The notes below the pieces were generated by a model that saw only the letters and a list, made by a program, of their open reading frames with translations, made no database searches and was not told where the DNA came from. Of a stretch of 64,000 nt of DNA, positions 17,997 to 26,872 are shown in pieces. Position 1 is the stretch's first letter, and each line of letters starts with the position of its first letter. Source of the DNA: Roseiarcus sp963806935 (GTDB taxonomy: Bacteria; Pseudomonadota; Alphaproteobacteria; Rhizobiales; Beijerinckiaceae); the NCBI GenBank assembly GCA_963806935.1, contig CAWEAT010000004.1, positions 186,001-250,000 on the forward strand, given 5' to 3'. Both the position numbers and the translations under genes were made by a program.

Positions 17997-19679
17997 CTAG
18001 GCCCTCCCCTCTCTCCGCATGAGACGCAGCACCGCGCTGAGCGTGGCTTTGAGCGACGCCATCACGATGCTCGGGTCGATGCCCACCCCATGAAGGGTGC
18101 GGCCTTCAGCGTCCTGGATCTCGACATAGCTCGCCGCTGTCGCGTTCGCGCCGCGGCCGACCGCGTGCTCGTGATAGTCGATGAACGAGAACTCGACCTT
18201 GAACGCCCTTTTTAGCGCGTCGACGAAGGCGTCGATCGGGCCATTGCCCTCGCCTTCAATCGTGAAGGTCGAGCCGTCGGCTTTGCGTAATGTCGCGACC
18301 AGCTCGCGATTGTCCGGGCTGGTCGGAACAGTCTGCTGCTTGATCAGCGTTATCGGCGCATCGTCGAGAAGGTAGGCCTTGCGAAAAAGCGCCCACAGCT
18401 CCGGCGAGGTCAGCTCCTTGCCCTCCGCGTCCATCCGCTCCTGGGCGATCTTCGAAAACTCGACCTGCAGCGAGCGCGGCAGATCGAGCCCGTGATCGGC
18501 GCGCAGGATATAGGCCATGCCGCCCTTGCCGGACTGGCTGTTGATGCGGATAACCGCCTCGTAGTCGCGGCCGACGTCCTTCGGGTCGATCGGCAGGTAG
18601 GGCACGAGGAACAACGGATCGTTGCGCTTTTCCTGGGCTTCGAAGCCCTTCTTGATCGCGTCCTGATGCGAGCCGGAGAAGGCGGTGTAAACCAGTTCGC
18701 CGACGTACGGGTGGCGCTGATGCACCGGCAACTGATTGCAGTGCTCGGCGATCTCCTTGATCGCGTTGACGTCGCGCAGGTCGAGATTGGGCTCCACGCC
18801 TTGGGTGAAAAGGTTCAACGCCATGGTGACGATGTCGACGTTGCCGGTGCGCTCGCCGTTGCCGAACAGCGTCCCCTCGACCCGCTCGGCGCCGGCCATC
18901 AGCGCGAGCTCCGCCGCCGCGACCGCGGTGCCGCGATCGTTGTGCGGATGGACCGAAAGGATCACGCTCGGCCGGTCGGAGATGCGCCGCCCGAACCATT
19001 CGAACTGGTCGGCGTAGGTGTTCGGCGTCGCCATTTCGACCGTCGCCGGCAGGTTGAGGATGAGCCGCCTCTCAGGCGTCGGCTTGATCACGTCCTTGAC
19101 CGCCTCGCAGATGTCGAGGGCGAAATCGAGCTCGGTGCCGGTGAAGCTCTCGGGCGAGTACTCGAACTGAAAGTCCGTCCCTGGCGCGCTCTTCGCCAGC
19201 GCCTTGACCTGCTTTGCGGCGCTGACTGCGATCTCGGTTACGCCCTTGCGGTCGGTCCTGAACACGACGTCGCGCTGCAGCGTCGAGGTCGAGTTGTAGA
19301 AGTGGACGATGACCTTCTTGGCGCCCTTGACCGCTTCGAACGTGCGCTCGATCAGCTCTGGCCGGCACTGGGTCAAAACCTGGATCGCGACGCCGTCGGG
19401 GATTGCGTCGGTCTCGATGATCGAGCGGACGAAGTCGAAGTCGGTCTGCGAGGCCGAGGGAAAGGCGACTTCGATTTCCTTGAAACCCATGCCGGTGAGC
19501 AGCCGGAACATGCGGTTCTTGCGATCGACGCCCATCGGCTCGATGAGCGCCTGATTGCCGTCGCGCAGGTCGACCGAGCACCAGATCGGGGCTTTCTCGA
19601 TGACCCGCGACGGCCATTGGCGGTCGGGGAGGATAATGGGCGCATAGGCGCGGTATTTCTGGATGGGCATCTTGTTCAT
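17997..19679 (-). CDS. leuA: 2-isopropylmalate synthase
   Basis: LeuA condenses acetyl-CoA with 2-ketoisovalerate in the first committed step of leucine synthesis. The 560-aa length fits the alpha-IPMS type with pairwise N-terminal extension (PIQKYRAYAPIILPDRQWPS). The DRE-TIM catalytic motif is SVDLRDGNQALIEPM. Metal ligands lie in SVHPHNDRGTAVAAAELAL, and GNGERTGNVDIVTMAL follows. The C-terminal third is the LeuA dimer regulatory domain that binds leucine. ATG 19679 was chosen because the upstream frame extension overlaps the possible leader. A short leader ORF and hairpin lie about 100 nt upstream, so attenuation control is possible. Confidence 0.95.
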   Translation of the reverse strand: MNKMPIQKYRAYAPIILPDRQWPSRVIEKAPIWCSVDLRDGNQALIEPMGVDRKNRMFRLLTGMGFKEIEVAFPSASQTDFDFVRSIIETDAIPDGVAIQVLTQCRPELIERTFEAVKGAKKVIVHFYNSTSTLQRDVVFRTDRKGVTEIAVSAAKQVKALAKSAPGTDFQFEYSPESFTGTELDFALDICEAVKDVIKPTPERRLILNLPATVEMATPNTYADQFEWFGRRISDRPSVILSVHPHNDRGTAVAAAELALMAGAERVEGTLFGNGERTGNVDIVTMALNLFTQGVEPNLDLRDVNAIKEIAEHCNQLPVHQRHPYVGELVYTAFSGSHQDAIKKGFEAQEKRNDPLFLVPYLPIDPKDVGRDYEAVIRINSQSGKGGMAYILRADHGLDLPRSLQVEFSKIAQERMDAEGKELTSPELWALFRKAYLLDDAPITLIKQQTVPTSPDNRELVATLRKADGSTFTIEGEGNGPIDAFVDALKRAFKVEFSFIDYHEHAVGRGANATAASYVEIQDAEGRTLHGVGIDPSIVMASLKATLSAVLRLMRREGRA

Positions 19680-19775
19680 GGCGAACCCTGGAAGCGGCGC
19701 CGCGGCCCCGGCTGGAGGCAGCGCGGCGCAAATGGCCTGTCGTCTTGTGAAGAAATCGGCGGCGAAAATATGCGT

Positions 19776-19833
19776 CCCGGCGCGTCTAGCGCGCCGGGCG
19801 GCTAAGGTGCAGGGCTGTCGACCAAATTCGCAT
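19776..19833 (-). promoter_or_regulatory. Possible leuA leader peptide and overlapping hairpin
   Basis: On the minus strand AAGGAG is followed, three bases later, by ATG at 19833 and a 15-codon frame, MRIWSTALHLSRPAR, ending in TAG at 19788-19786. The stop codon lies in the loop of a perfect 9-bp hairpin (CCCGGCGCG/CGCGCCGGG, 19776-19798). leuA starts about 100 nt downstream. The arrangement recalls ribosome-mediated attenuators, but only two Leu codons are present and I did not find a clear alternative antiterminator. Treat as a candidate. Confidence 0.35.
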
Positions 19834-19916
19834 GGGCTCCTTGAACCAGACGCAGGCAAGAAAATCAACCGCCGAACTTGCGGCAGGACGCGGTTTGCCG
19901 CTTCCCCCTTTCGGGC

Positions 19917-20819
19917 TCACGACTTTCGCCCGAGGTCTCCGATCGAGGACATCAGCGTCGCGCGGGCGGTCGCCATATGGGCGCGGCAGCTTTCCGTGGC
20001 CCTCACCCGGTCCCCGCTTTGAAGCCCGTCGATGTAGATCAGGTGCTCGCGGATGGCCGCGACGTTGCGCTGCTTCTCGTCCCGTTTGTTCCATTGATAG
20101 TGATAGTGAAAAATCATCGATATGATATCGTAGAAACTGACGATGAAGCGGTTGCGCGATGCGTCGTTGATGAGGCGATGAAACCGCTCATCGAGCTCGG
20201 AGAAGTCGGCAAATCGGCTGTCCGCCTCGCGAAGCAGATCGAGATGCTCCTGCTTGATCCGCTTGAGCGCTCCCCAGGCCGGGTCGTCGGCTGCAAGCGC
20301 GACGAACCGCTGCGCCGAGCGCAATTCGAACATTTCCCGCACCTCGAACAATTCCTCGGCGAATTCGCTGGTGAATCCTTTGAACGCCCAGCTTCCGCTG
20401 GGGCGTCGCTGCAGAAGTCCGAACTGGCTGAAGCGATTGAGATAGTCGCGGATCGCCGAAGTCGAGACGCCGAACTGACGCGCGAGGTCAAGCCCGTTGA
20501 TCTGTTGGCCGGGCTTGCAATCGCCGTCCAGGATCCACTTCATGAACCGCTTTTCGACGATCGCGCCGACTTGCTCGGTCTCGAGGTCGGGGTAGAGGTC
20601 GGCCGGCGTTGGGCGCCGAAGAAGCACCTTGCGCCTGCCCTCTCGCGCCAGGACTCGCTTTGCCGCCAGCGCCGCCATGACGGCGCGCACAGTCGTCCGG
20701 CTGACCGCGAGCGCCTGCGCCCAGTGAGGCTCCGAGCCGATGTCGGACCCGATCGCACAGGCGCTGAGTCGCGACAGCGCTAGATTATGAGCCCGCTTGA
20801 AGACGGTATTGGTCTTCAC
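19917..20819 (-). CDS. GntR-family regulator (FadR/FCD type) with two winged helices
   Basis: This is a 300-aa transcription factor, long for the FCD class (usually about 230 aa). Residues 1-75 contain a first degenerate winged helix (HWAQALAVSRTTVRAVMAAL). Residues 80-145 hold the canonical GntR winged helix (NGLDLARQFGVSTSAIRDYL, FSQFGLLQRRPSGSW). Residues 150-290 are the FCD all-helical effector domain with metal-ligand candidates in ELDERFHRLI and MIFHYHYQW. The start is GTG 20819 with GGGAGG upstream. It is divergent from the sugar dehydrogenase gene at 20945 and most likely controls that operon in response to a sugar acid. Confidence 0.88.
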   Translation of the reverse strand: MKTNTVFKRAHNLALSRLSACAIGSDIGSEPHWAQALAVSRTTVRAVMAALAAKRVLAREGRRKVLLRRPTPADLYPDLETEQVGAIVEKRFMKWILDGDCKPGQQINGLDLARQFGVSTSAIRDYLNRFSQFGLLQRRPSGSWAFKGFTSEFAEELFEVREMFELRSAQRFVALAADDPAWGALKRIKQEHLDLLREADSRFADFSELDERFHRLINDASRNRFIVSFYDIISMIFHYHYQWNKRDEKQRNVAAIREHLIYIDGLQSGDRVRATESCRAHMATARATLMSSIGDLGRKS

Positions 20820-20944
20820 CGGCGACGCCTCCCAATTGACCTGTCTTTAACACCTGGCCATTTTATATAAAAAACAGATTGACATGCCTCGTGGCAAGAG
20901 GTTTTTTGTCGATAACATACAGAACTCCGGTTTGGGAGGGTCGG
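20820..20944. promoter_or_regulatory. Divergent promoter region, gntR / sugar-acid operon
   Basis: This 125-nt AT-richer gap separates divergent genes. It contains TTGACA at 20879-20884 for the plus strand and an A/T-rich TATATAAAA-type block for the minus strand. The small palindrome TGCC-TCGT-GGCA at 20885-20896 overlaps the plus-strand promoter and could be the GntR site. Promoter spacing is not ideal, so the exact elements are uncertain. Confidence 0.35.
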
Positions 20945-21955
20945 ATGCGGACGCTGGTATGCGACCGTCCAGGCGCAATCACTGTTTCGGAGCGGCCGCG
21001 ACCGTCGCCGGGGCCGGGTCAGGTCCTCGTCCGAATCCGCCGCGCCGGAGTTTGCGGCACCGATCTGCACATTTTCGAGGGTTCTCATCCGTTCCTCGAA
21101 TATCCGCGCGTCATCGGCCACGAACTATCGGGCGAGGTGGCTGAGACCGGTCCGGGGTGCGCGATCGCGGTCGGCCAGCAGGTTTACGTCATCCCCTATC
21201 TCGCTTGTGGCGTCTGCGTCGCCTGCAGGCGCGGCAAGACCAATTGCTGCCAGCGCATCGGCGTCCTGGGCGTGCACATCGACGGCGGTATGGCCGACTA
21301 CGTGTGTGTCCCGGAAGCCAATGTCGCGCCGGCTGACGGAATCACCCTCGATCAGGCGGCGATGATCGAGTTTCTAGCGATCGGCGCCCACGCAGTCCGC
21401 CGCGCCAGCCCTCGCAAGGACGATCGCATCCTCGTTGTCGGCGCCGGACCGATCGGCATCGGCTGCATGCTGTTCGCCAAGCTCGCGGGCGGCTCGGTCA
21501 CCGCCCTCGACCTCCGCCAGGATCGGCTCGACTTCTGCCGCAGCCGGCTTGGCGTCGACCACGCGGTCCCGGCGGGGGCGGACGCCGTCGAAGCGCTGTC
21601 GGCGCTCACGTCCGGAGACTTTTTCGACATCGTCATCGACGCGACCGGAAACGTGAAGTCGATGATGGCGGGACTGGACTATGTCGCCCATGGGGGAACA
21701 TACGTTCTGGTCAGCGTCGTGCGCGATACGATTTGCTTCGCCGATCCCGAGTTCCACAAGCGCGAGACCTCGCTGCTCGGCAGCCGCAACGCGACCCCGC
21801 AGGATTTTTCGAAAGTGTTCGGCGCCATGCGCGAGGGACTCGTGCCGACCGAGGCGCTCATCACCCACCGCGTTTCGCTCGACGAGGCGCCCGGCAGCTT
21901 TCCGGTCTGGATCAAGCCCGAAACGGGCGTGATCAAGGCTCTCATCGAGATTTAG
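20945..21955 (+). CDS. Zinc-binding medium-chain dehydrogenase (threonine dehydrogenase/sugar-acid type)
   Basis: The protein is 336 aa. The catalytic zinc site is in RRAGVCGTDLHIFEGSHPF (Cys, then His) with GHELSGEV. A structural-zinc cysteine cluster appears as CGVCVACRRGKTNCC. The Rossmann motif VVGAGPIGIGCMLFAKLAGG binds NAD(P). Paralogues of this group include L-galactonate, L-idonate and threonine 3-dehydrogenases. The next gene is a uronate-reductase-like protein and a sugar ABC transporter follows, so oxidation of a sugar acid or polyol is the likely role. ATG 20945 has GGGAGG nearby. It starts the operon, divergent from gntR. Confidence 0.9.
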   Translation: MRTLVCDRPGAITVSERPRPSPGPGQVLVRIRRAGVCGTDLHIFEGSHPFLEYPRVIGHELSGEVAETGPGCAIAVGQQVYVIPYLACGVCVACRRGKTNCCQRIGVLGVHIDGGMADYVCVPEANVAPADGITLDQAAMIEFLAIGAHAVRRASPRKDDRILVVGAGPIGIGCMLFAKLAGGSVTALDLRQDRLDFCRSRLGVDHAVPAGADAVEALSALTSGDFFDIVIDATGNVKSMMAGLDYVAHGGTYVLVSVVRDTICFADPEFHKRETSLLGSRNATPQDFSKVFGAMREGLVPTEALITHRVSLDEAPGSFPVWIKPETGVIKALIEI

Positions 21956-21959
21956 GCTT

Positions 21960-23094
21960 TTGACCGCATTCCCGATCCTCCAGTTCGGCACCAGCCGCTT
22001 CCTGCAGGCGCATGTCGACCTCTTTGTCAGCGAGGCGTTGGCGCGCGGAGAGGCCATGGGCCACATCGCTGTCGTGCAGACGACGTCGAGCAAGGAGAGC
22101 CGCAAGCGCCTCGAAGCTTTTGCCGCGGGCAAGCCTTACCTCGTTCGGGTCAAGGGCCTCGCGGGAGGCAAAATCGTCGACGAGAGCGTCGAGGTGACGA
22201 GCATTGGCGCTGGCTTCGACGCAACGTCGCAATGGGAAGACGTCGAGCGCCGGTTCAACGAAGCGCGTTGCGCGGTGTCGAACACCGCCGACCGCGGCTA
22301 CGAGACCGATCCCTCCGACCGGCCGGACGCGGGGCCGCCGCGGTCGTTTCCGGCCAAGCTCGCCAAGCTCTTGCTCGCCCGCCATCGCGCCGGCGCCGGG
22401 CCGATCACGCTTTTCCCGTGCGAATTGACGCCGGCCAACGGCAACGCGCTGCGCGCCGCGGTGCTCGGCGTGCTCGATCGCTGGGACGCGCCGGCGAAGG
22501 CGCGCCGCTGGATCGATGCCGAGTGCGTCTGGGTCAATTCGCTCGTCGACCGCATTGTCTCCGAACCGCTCGAGCCGGTCGGCGCTGTGGCCGAGCCCTA
22601 TGCGCTTTGGGCGATCGAGGACCAGCCCGGCCTCGAGCTTCCCTGCCGTCACGCCTCGATCACGGTGACCGGCGATCTCAAGCCTTTCGAGCGGTTGAAG
22701 CTGTTCATTCTCAACCTGGGCCATACGTATCTCGCGGAGATCTGGGCGCGAGAAGGCGGCGCGCCGATGCTGACTGTCCGCGAGGCGATGGCGGATAGCG
22801 CGATCCGCGCCGAGCTCGATCGAACTCTTCGAGGAGGAAGTGCTGCCCGTCTTCGCCGGGATCGGCATGAAAGAACAGGCGGCGGCTTATCGCGCGACCG
22901 TCGTCGAAAGGTTGTGCAATCCCTTTCTCGATCATCGCCTGGCTGAAATATTCATCAATCACGAGGCCAAAAAGCGGCGCCGTTTCGGCGGCCTGATCGA
23001 ACTCGCCGAGACGAACGATGTGCAAGTGAAGCTGCCGCGGCTGCGAGCGGCGCTTGCTTCCGAATCGGGAGATCGCGTACCCCACACTGGATGA
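21960..23094 (+). pseudogene. Mannitol dehydrogenase/uronate reductase family protein, frameshifted
   Basis: This is a long-chain NAD-dependent polyol dehydrogenase-family enzyme (mannonate/tagaturonate reductase-like) of about 377 aa if repaired. The N terminus ILQFGTSRFLQAHVDLFVSEA is the Rossmann-like start. ITLFPCELTPANGNALR and WVNSLVDRIVSEPL are family motifs, and the C-terminal helices include FILNLGHTYLAEIWARE. At about 22818 one extra base shifts the frame; removing it gives AELIELFEEEVLPVFAGIGM and continuity to 23094. The start is TTG 21960, four nucleotides after the dehydrogenase stop codon. With the upstream enzyme it could interconvert a sugar acid and its keto form, but the break leaves activity in doubt. 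Confidence 0.82.
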
Positions 23095-23186
23095 CGTCGC
23101 GGTCATCCAAACGGAGCACCCTCCGGGCGACCGGAGATGCAAATGGAGTCGAGAGCGGACATGCTCTCATCAATGGAGGAAGCCTC

Positions 23187-24149
23187 ATGAAGACAATGCT
23201 TATCGCCGCGGCCGTCGCCATGGCCGCCGCGCTCAGCGCGCCGACTTACGCCGCTGACCAGCCGACGATCCCGATCATCGTCAAGGACACCACATCGAAC
23301 TATTGGCAAATCGTGCTGGCGGGCGCGCGCAAGGCCGGCCAGGATCTCGGCGTCAAGGTTCCCGAGCTCGGCGCACAGTCCGAGTCCGACATCAACGGCC
23401 AGATTTCAATCCTCGAAAACGCCGTCGCCGAAAAGCCGGCTGCTGTCGTCATCGCGCCGACCGAGTTCAAGGCGCTCGGCAAGCCGGTCGATGAAGCAGC
23501 GAAGAAGGTGCCGGTCATCGGCATCGATTCCGCGGCCGACTCGAAGGCCTTCACGTCGTTCCTGACCACCGACAACGTCCAGGGCGGCCGCATCGGCGCG
23601 GACGGCCTTGCCGACGGGATCAAAGAGAAATACGGAAAGGTTGAGGGCGACGTCGCGCTGATCACCTCGCTGCCCGGGGTCGGCTCGCTCGACCAGCGCG
23701 CCAAAGGGTTCAAGGAAGAGCTCGCGGCCAAATATCCGGGCCTCAAGCTCGTCGCCGACAAAGTCGCCGACGGCAAGGCGACGACCGCGCTCAACATCAT
23801 GACCGACCTCATCACCGCGAACCCGAATCTGCGCGGCGTCTTCGCGTCCAATCTCATCATGGCTCAAGGCGCGGGTCAGGCGATCGCCGAGAACAAGAAG
23901 GCCGACACGATCAAGCTGGTCGGTTTCGACAGCGACGACAAGCTGATCGGCTTCCTCAAGGACGGAACGATCTACGCGCTTGTCGTCCAGGACCCCTATC
24001 GAATGGGCTATGACGGCATCAAGACCGCGCTCGCCGCCTCGAAGGGCGAGAAGGTTGAGAAATTCGTCGACACCGGCGCCAACCTCATCACCAAGGCCAA
24101 CATGGACGGCGAGAAGCAGCACGCCCTCCTCTTTCCGAAAGTCAAATAG
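23187..24149 (+). CDS. Periplasmic sugar-binding protein of an ABC transporter (RbsB-like)
   Basis: This is a 320-aa type I periplasmic binding protein (Peripla_BP_4/ribose class). Residues 1-23 form a signal peptide (MKTMLIAAAVAMAAALSAPT, cleaved after YAA). The mature part has IPIIVKDTTSNYWQIVLAGA, the two-lobe pattern with VIGIDSAADSKAFTSFLTTD, and KLVGFDSDDKLIGFLKDGTI. ATG 23187 follows a GGAGGA site. It is followed by an intrinsic terminator and then the ATPase and permease genes, the usual way to make more binding protein than membrane parts. The ligand is unknown; neighbouring dehydrogenases suggest a sugar acid or alditol. Confidence 0.93.
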   Translation: MKTMLIAAAVAMAAALSAPTYAADQPTIPIIVKDTTSNYWQIVLAGARKAGQDLGVKVPELGAQSESDINGQISILENAVAEKPAAVVIAPTEFKALGKPVDEAAKKVPVIGIDSAADSKAFTSFLTTDNVQGGRIGADGLADGIKEKYGKVEGDVALITSLPGVGSLDQRAKGFKEELAAKYPGLKLVADKVADGKATTALNIMTDLITANPNLRGVFASNLIMAQGAGQAIAENKKADTIKLVGFDSDDKLIGFLKDGTIYALVVQDPYRMGYDGIKTALAASKGEKVEKFVDTGANLITKANMDGEKQHALLFPKVK

Positions 24150-24168
24150 TCGCTGCTTTTGATGAAGC

Positions 24169-24197
24169 CCCCTTCCCGGCCTGCGGGAAGGGGTTTT
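24169..24197 (+). terminator. Intrinsic terminator after the binding-protein gene
   Basis: CCCCTTCCC and GGGAAGGGG form a perfect 9-bp stem around a 7-nt loop, followed by TTTT. It lies 19 nt after the stop codon and before the ATPase gene. Partial termination here would lower expression of the downstream transporter genes. Confidence 0.8.
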
Positions 24198-24314
24198 CCC
24201 TTCCGAAACCGCCCGAGGGTGCGGCCAAGCCCGCGGTTCGCGGCGGCCTTGCGCGGGGACCGCGCGGCGGCCAAGATGCCGTCTCCTTGAAGCTGTCGCC
24301 TTGCCGAACGGTCG

Positions 24315-25832
24315 ATGACACACCTCAACAGTCCCAGCAGTCCCGCCGCCGCGGGCGCGCCGATCCTGGCGCTCGAAAAGCTCGATAAGAGGTTTGGCGC
24401 AACCCACGCCCTGAAGGCGGTCGACCTCGCGTTCGAAGAGGGCGAGATCCACGCCATCGTCGGCGAAAACGGGGCCGGCAAGTCGACGCTGATCAAGCTC
24501 TTGACCGGCGTCCATCCGCGCTCCTCCGGCGCGGTGTACTGGCGCGGCAAGGCAGTCCCACTCGCCAACCCGCACGAGGCGATCGGCCTCGGCATCAACG
24601 CAGTGCACCAGGAAGTCGTGCTTTGTCCGCATCTGACCGTCGCCGGCAATATCTTCCTCGGCGACGAGGAGATGCGAGCGGGACTCCTCGACCACAAGCG
24701 GATGGTGCGCGACGGCCAGAAGCTGCTGGACGATCTCGGGTTCTCCTTGCCGGCCGACGTCATCCTGTCGTCGTTGACCATCGGCCAGCAGCAGCTCGTC
24801 GCGACGGCGAGGGCCGAACGGCGAGGGGCGAAGTTCCTCATCTTCGACGAGCCCACGGCCTATCTCACCCGCCAGGAAGCGGCAGCCCTGTTCACGTTGA
24901 TCCGCCGGCTCAAAGCCAATGGCGTGACCATCGTCTACATCAGTCATCGGCTGGAAGAGGTGTTCGAGCTCTGCGATCGCGTGTCGGTGCTGCGCGACGG
25001 CGCGCTCGTCGGCACGCGCCGGATCGGCGACACGAACGAGGCTGACCTCATCGCGTTGATGATCAACCGCACGATCGAACAGATCTACTACAAGGATTCG
25101 ATTCCGATCGGCGCGCCGATTCTCGAGACCGACATGCTGTCGGGCGATGGCTTTCGTGACATTTCGATGAAGGTGCGCGAAGGCGAGATCGTCGGACTCT
25201 ACGGCCTCATCGGCGCAGGCCGCAGCGAGTTCGTCCAGAGCGTGTTCGGACGTCATCCAGCGTCGAGCGGCCGCATTTCCTGGCAGGGTCGCGACGTCTC
25301 GATCCGCAACGAACGCCAGGCGATGGACCTCGGCATTGCGCTCGCCCCCGAGAGCCGCAGAGACCAGGGGCTGTGCCTCAATCTTGGCGTCGGCTTCAAC
25401 CTCAACCTGCCGATCTTGAAGCGCCTGAGCCTTGGTCCGTTGATCAACAGCGCGAAGGAAGTCCGAGCCGCCGGCAAGCAGATCCGTGACGTCCAGATCA
25501 AGACGGCGGCGCAGACCGCGCTCGTGTCGAGTCTCTCCGGCGGCAACCAGCAAAAGGTGGTGATCGGCAAATGGCTCAATCACGGCGCCAAGCTCTTCAT
25601 ATTCGACGAGCCGACGGTCGGCGTCGACGTCGGCACCAAGGCGGAGATCTATCGGCTGCTCGCCAGTCTGCTTAAGGAGGGCGCCGGCATCATCATGATC
25701 TCGTCTTATCTCCCCGAGGTTTACGAGCTGGCCGACACCCTGCACGTCTTCCGCGGCGGCAGCATCGTCGCAACTCACAATCATAGAGACGCCTCGCACG
25801 AAACAATCCTAAGCGAGGCGATCGGCGTCTAG
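24315..25832 (+). CDS. Sugar ABC transporter ATPase (RbsA/MglA-type, two nucleotide-binding domains)
   Basis: The 505-aa protein has two fused ABC domains, as in the carbohydrate uptake transporter-2 family. Domain 1 has Walker A GENGAGKSTLIKLL at about residues 50-63, a Q-loop in HQEVVLCPHLTV, signature-region LTIGQQQLVATARA and Walker B FLIFDEPTAYL. Domain 2 has the usual degenerate Walker A GLIGAGRSEFVQSVFG, signature LSGGNQQKVVIGKWL and Walker B LFIFDEPTVGVDVG. ATG 24315 was chosen. The permease gene follows after 20 nt. It powers import together with the products at 23187 and 25853. Confidence 0.94.
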   Translation: MTHLNSPSSPAAAGAPILALEKLDKRFGATHALKAVDLAFEEGEIHAIVGENGAGKSTLIKLLTGVHPRSSGAVYWRGKAVPLANPHEAIGLGINAVHQEVVLCPHLTVAGNIFLGDEEMRAGLLDHKRMVRDGQKLLDDLGFSLPADVILSSLTIGQQQLVATARAERRGAKFLIFDEPTAYLTRQEAAALFTLIRRLKANGVTIVYISHRLEEVFELCDRVSVLRDGALVGTRRIGDTNEADLIALMINRTIEQIYYKDSIPIGAPILETDMLSGDGFRDISMKVREGEIVGLYGLIGAGRSEFVQSVFGRHPASSGRISWQGRDVSIRNERQAMDLGIALAPESRRDQGLCLNLGVGFNLNLPILKRLSLGPLINSAKEVRAAGKQIRDVQIKTAAQTALVSSLSGGNQQKVVIGKWLNHGAKLFIFDEPTVGVDVGTKAEIYRLLASLLKEGAGIIMISSYLPEVYELADTLHVFRGGSIVATHNHRDASHETILSEAIGV

Positions 25833-25852
25833 GGCAAGGGAACGCAGCGAGA

Positions 25853-26863
25853 ATGAGCGATCAAACAATTGCGCGAACGCGCCCGGCCGGCGCTGGCCTT
25901 GGCGTCTTTCTTGGTCTCACCCTGCTGGGGCTCCTGGCCATCATGTGGCTTGCGCTGTCGATCGAGACGACGACGTTCTGGACCGCCAACAACATCGCCA
26001 ATCTGCTGCGCCAGACCGCCTTCATCGCCATTCTGGCGATTGGGCAAACCTTCGTCATCATCACCGGCGGCATCGATCTCTCCGTCGGCGCGGTCGAAGG
26101 CTTCATCAGCATGATCGTCGCCCTGCTGCTGACCAACGACCTCGGCTTCGCCTCGACGATCACCGGCGCTGTCACGATCTCGCTCCTGATCGGCGTCGGT
26201 ATCGGCCTCTTCCATGCGTTCGGCGTCGTGCAGATGGGGCTGCCGCCGTTCATAATGACGCTGTCGACGATGTACGCCTTGCGCGGCATCGGCCTCCTGA
26301 TCACCAACGGCGCGACCATCTCGATCACCAACGACACGTTCACCAACTTCTCGCGCACGTCGTTTCTCGGCTTTCCATGGACGGACGGGAGCTGGTTCCA
26401 GATTCCTTCCCTGGTGTGGATGGTCGTCCTGGTGGCCGTTCCGTCTCACGTCTTTCTCAATCACAGCCGTTGGGGACGCTATCTGTTCGCGATCGGCTCG
26501 AACAAGGAGGCAGCGCGACTCTCCGGCGTCAACGTCAAGGCGATCACCTATGTCGCCTATGTTCTGTGCTCGCTGTTCGCAGCCTTTGTCGGCGTGCTGC
26601 TGGCGACTCGAATCGGCATCGGCAATCCGACCCAGGGCCAAGGCGATGAACTGCAATCGATCGCCTCGTCGGTCATCGGCGGCGCAAGCCTCTTCGGCGC
26701 GGTCGGCTCGGTCCACGGCCCGGTGATCGGCGCCCTCATACTGCAGACGATCAGCAACGGGGCCAACCTGCTCAACGTCAACTCGTTCTGGCAGACGATC
26801 ATCACCGGCGCGCTCATCATCATCGTCGTCTATTTCGACAGCCTGCGGCGCAGGAAGCGCTGA
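25853..26863 (+). CDS. Sugar ABC transporter permease (RbsC-like)
   Basis: This is a 336-aa, 8-10 helix membrane protein of the BPD_transp_2 family. Conserved features are LRQTAFIAILAIGQTFVIIT followed by GGIDLSVGAVEGF, VQMGLPPFIMTLSTMYALRG, and the C-terminal GASLFGAVGSVHGPVIGALI. It is the single permease of a carbohydrate uptake-2 system and would homodimerise. It is closely spaced after the ATPase gene. A TPR-methyltransferase gene starts 9 nt after its stop and may be cotranscribed without functional linkage. Confidence 0.93.
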   Translation: MSDQTIARTRPAGAGLGVFLGLTLLGLLAIMWLALSIETTTFWTANNIANLLRQTAFIAILAIGQTFVIITGGIDLSVGAVEGFISMIVALLLTNDLGFASTITGAVTISLLIGVGIGLFHAFGVVQMGLPPFIMTLSTMYALRGIGLLITNGATISITNDTFTNFSRTSFLGFPWTDGSWFQIPSLVWMVVLVAVPSHVFLNHSRWGRYLFAIGSNKEAARLSGVNVKAITYVAYVLCSLFAAFVGVLLATRIGIGNPTQGQGDELQSIASSVIGGASLFGAVGSVHGPVIGALILQTISNGANLLNVNSFWQTIITGALIIIVVYFDSLRRRKR

Positions 26864-26872
26864 GCCACGCGC

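Noticed and set aside
23406..25799. 797-codon open frame antisense to the sugar ABC genes
   Set aside because: It overlaps two well-supported genes on the other strand and has no recognisable protein motif.
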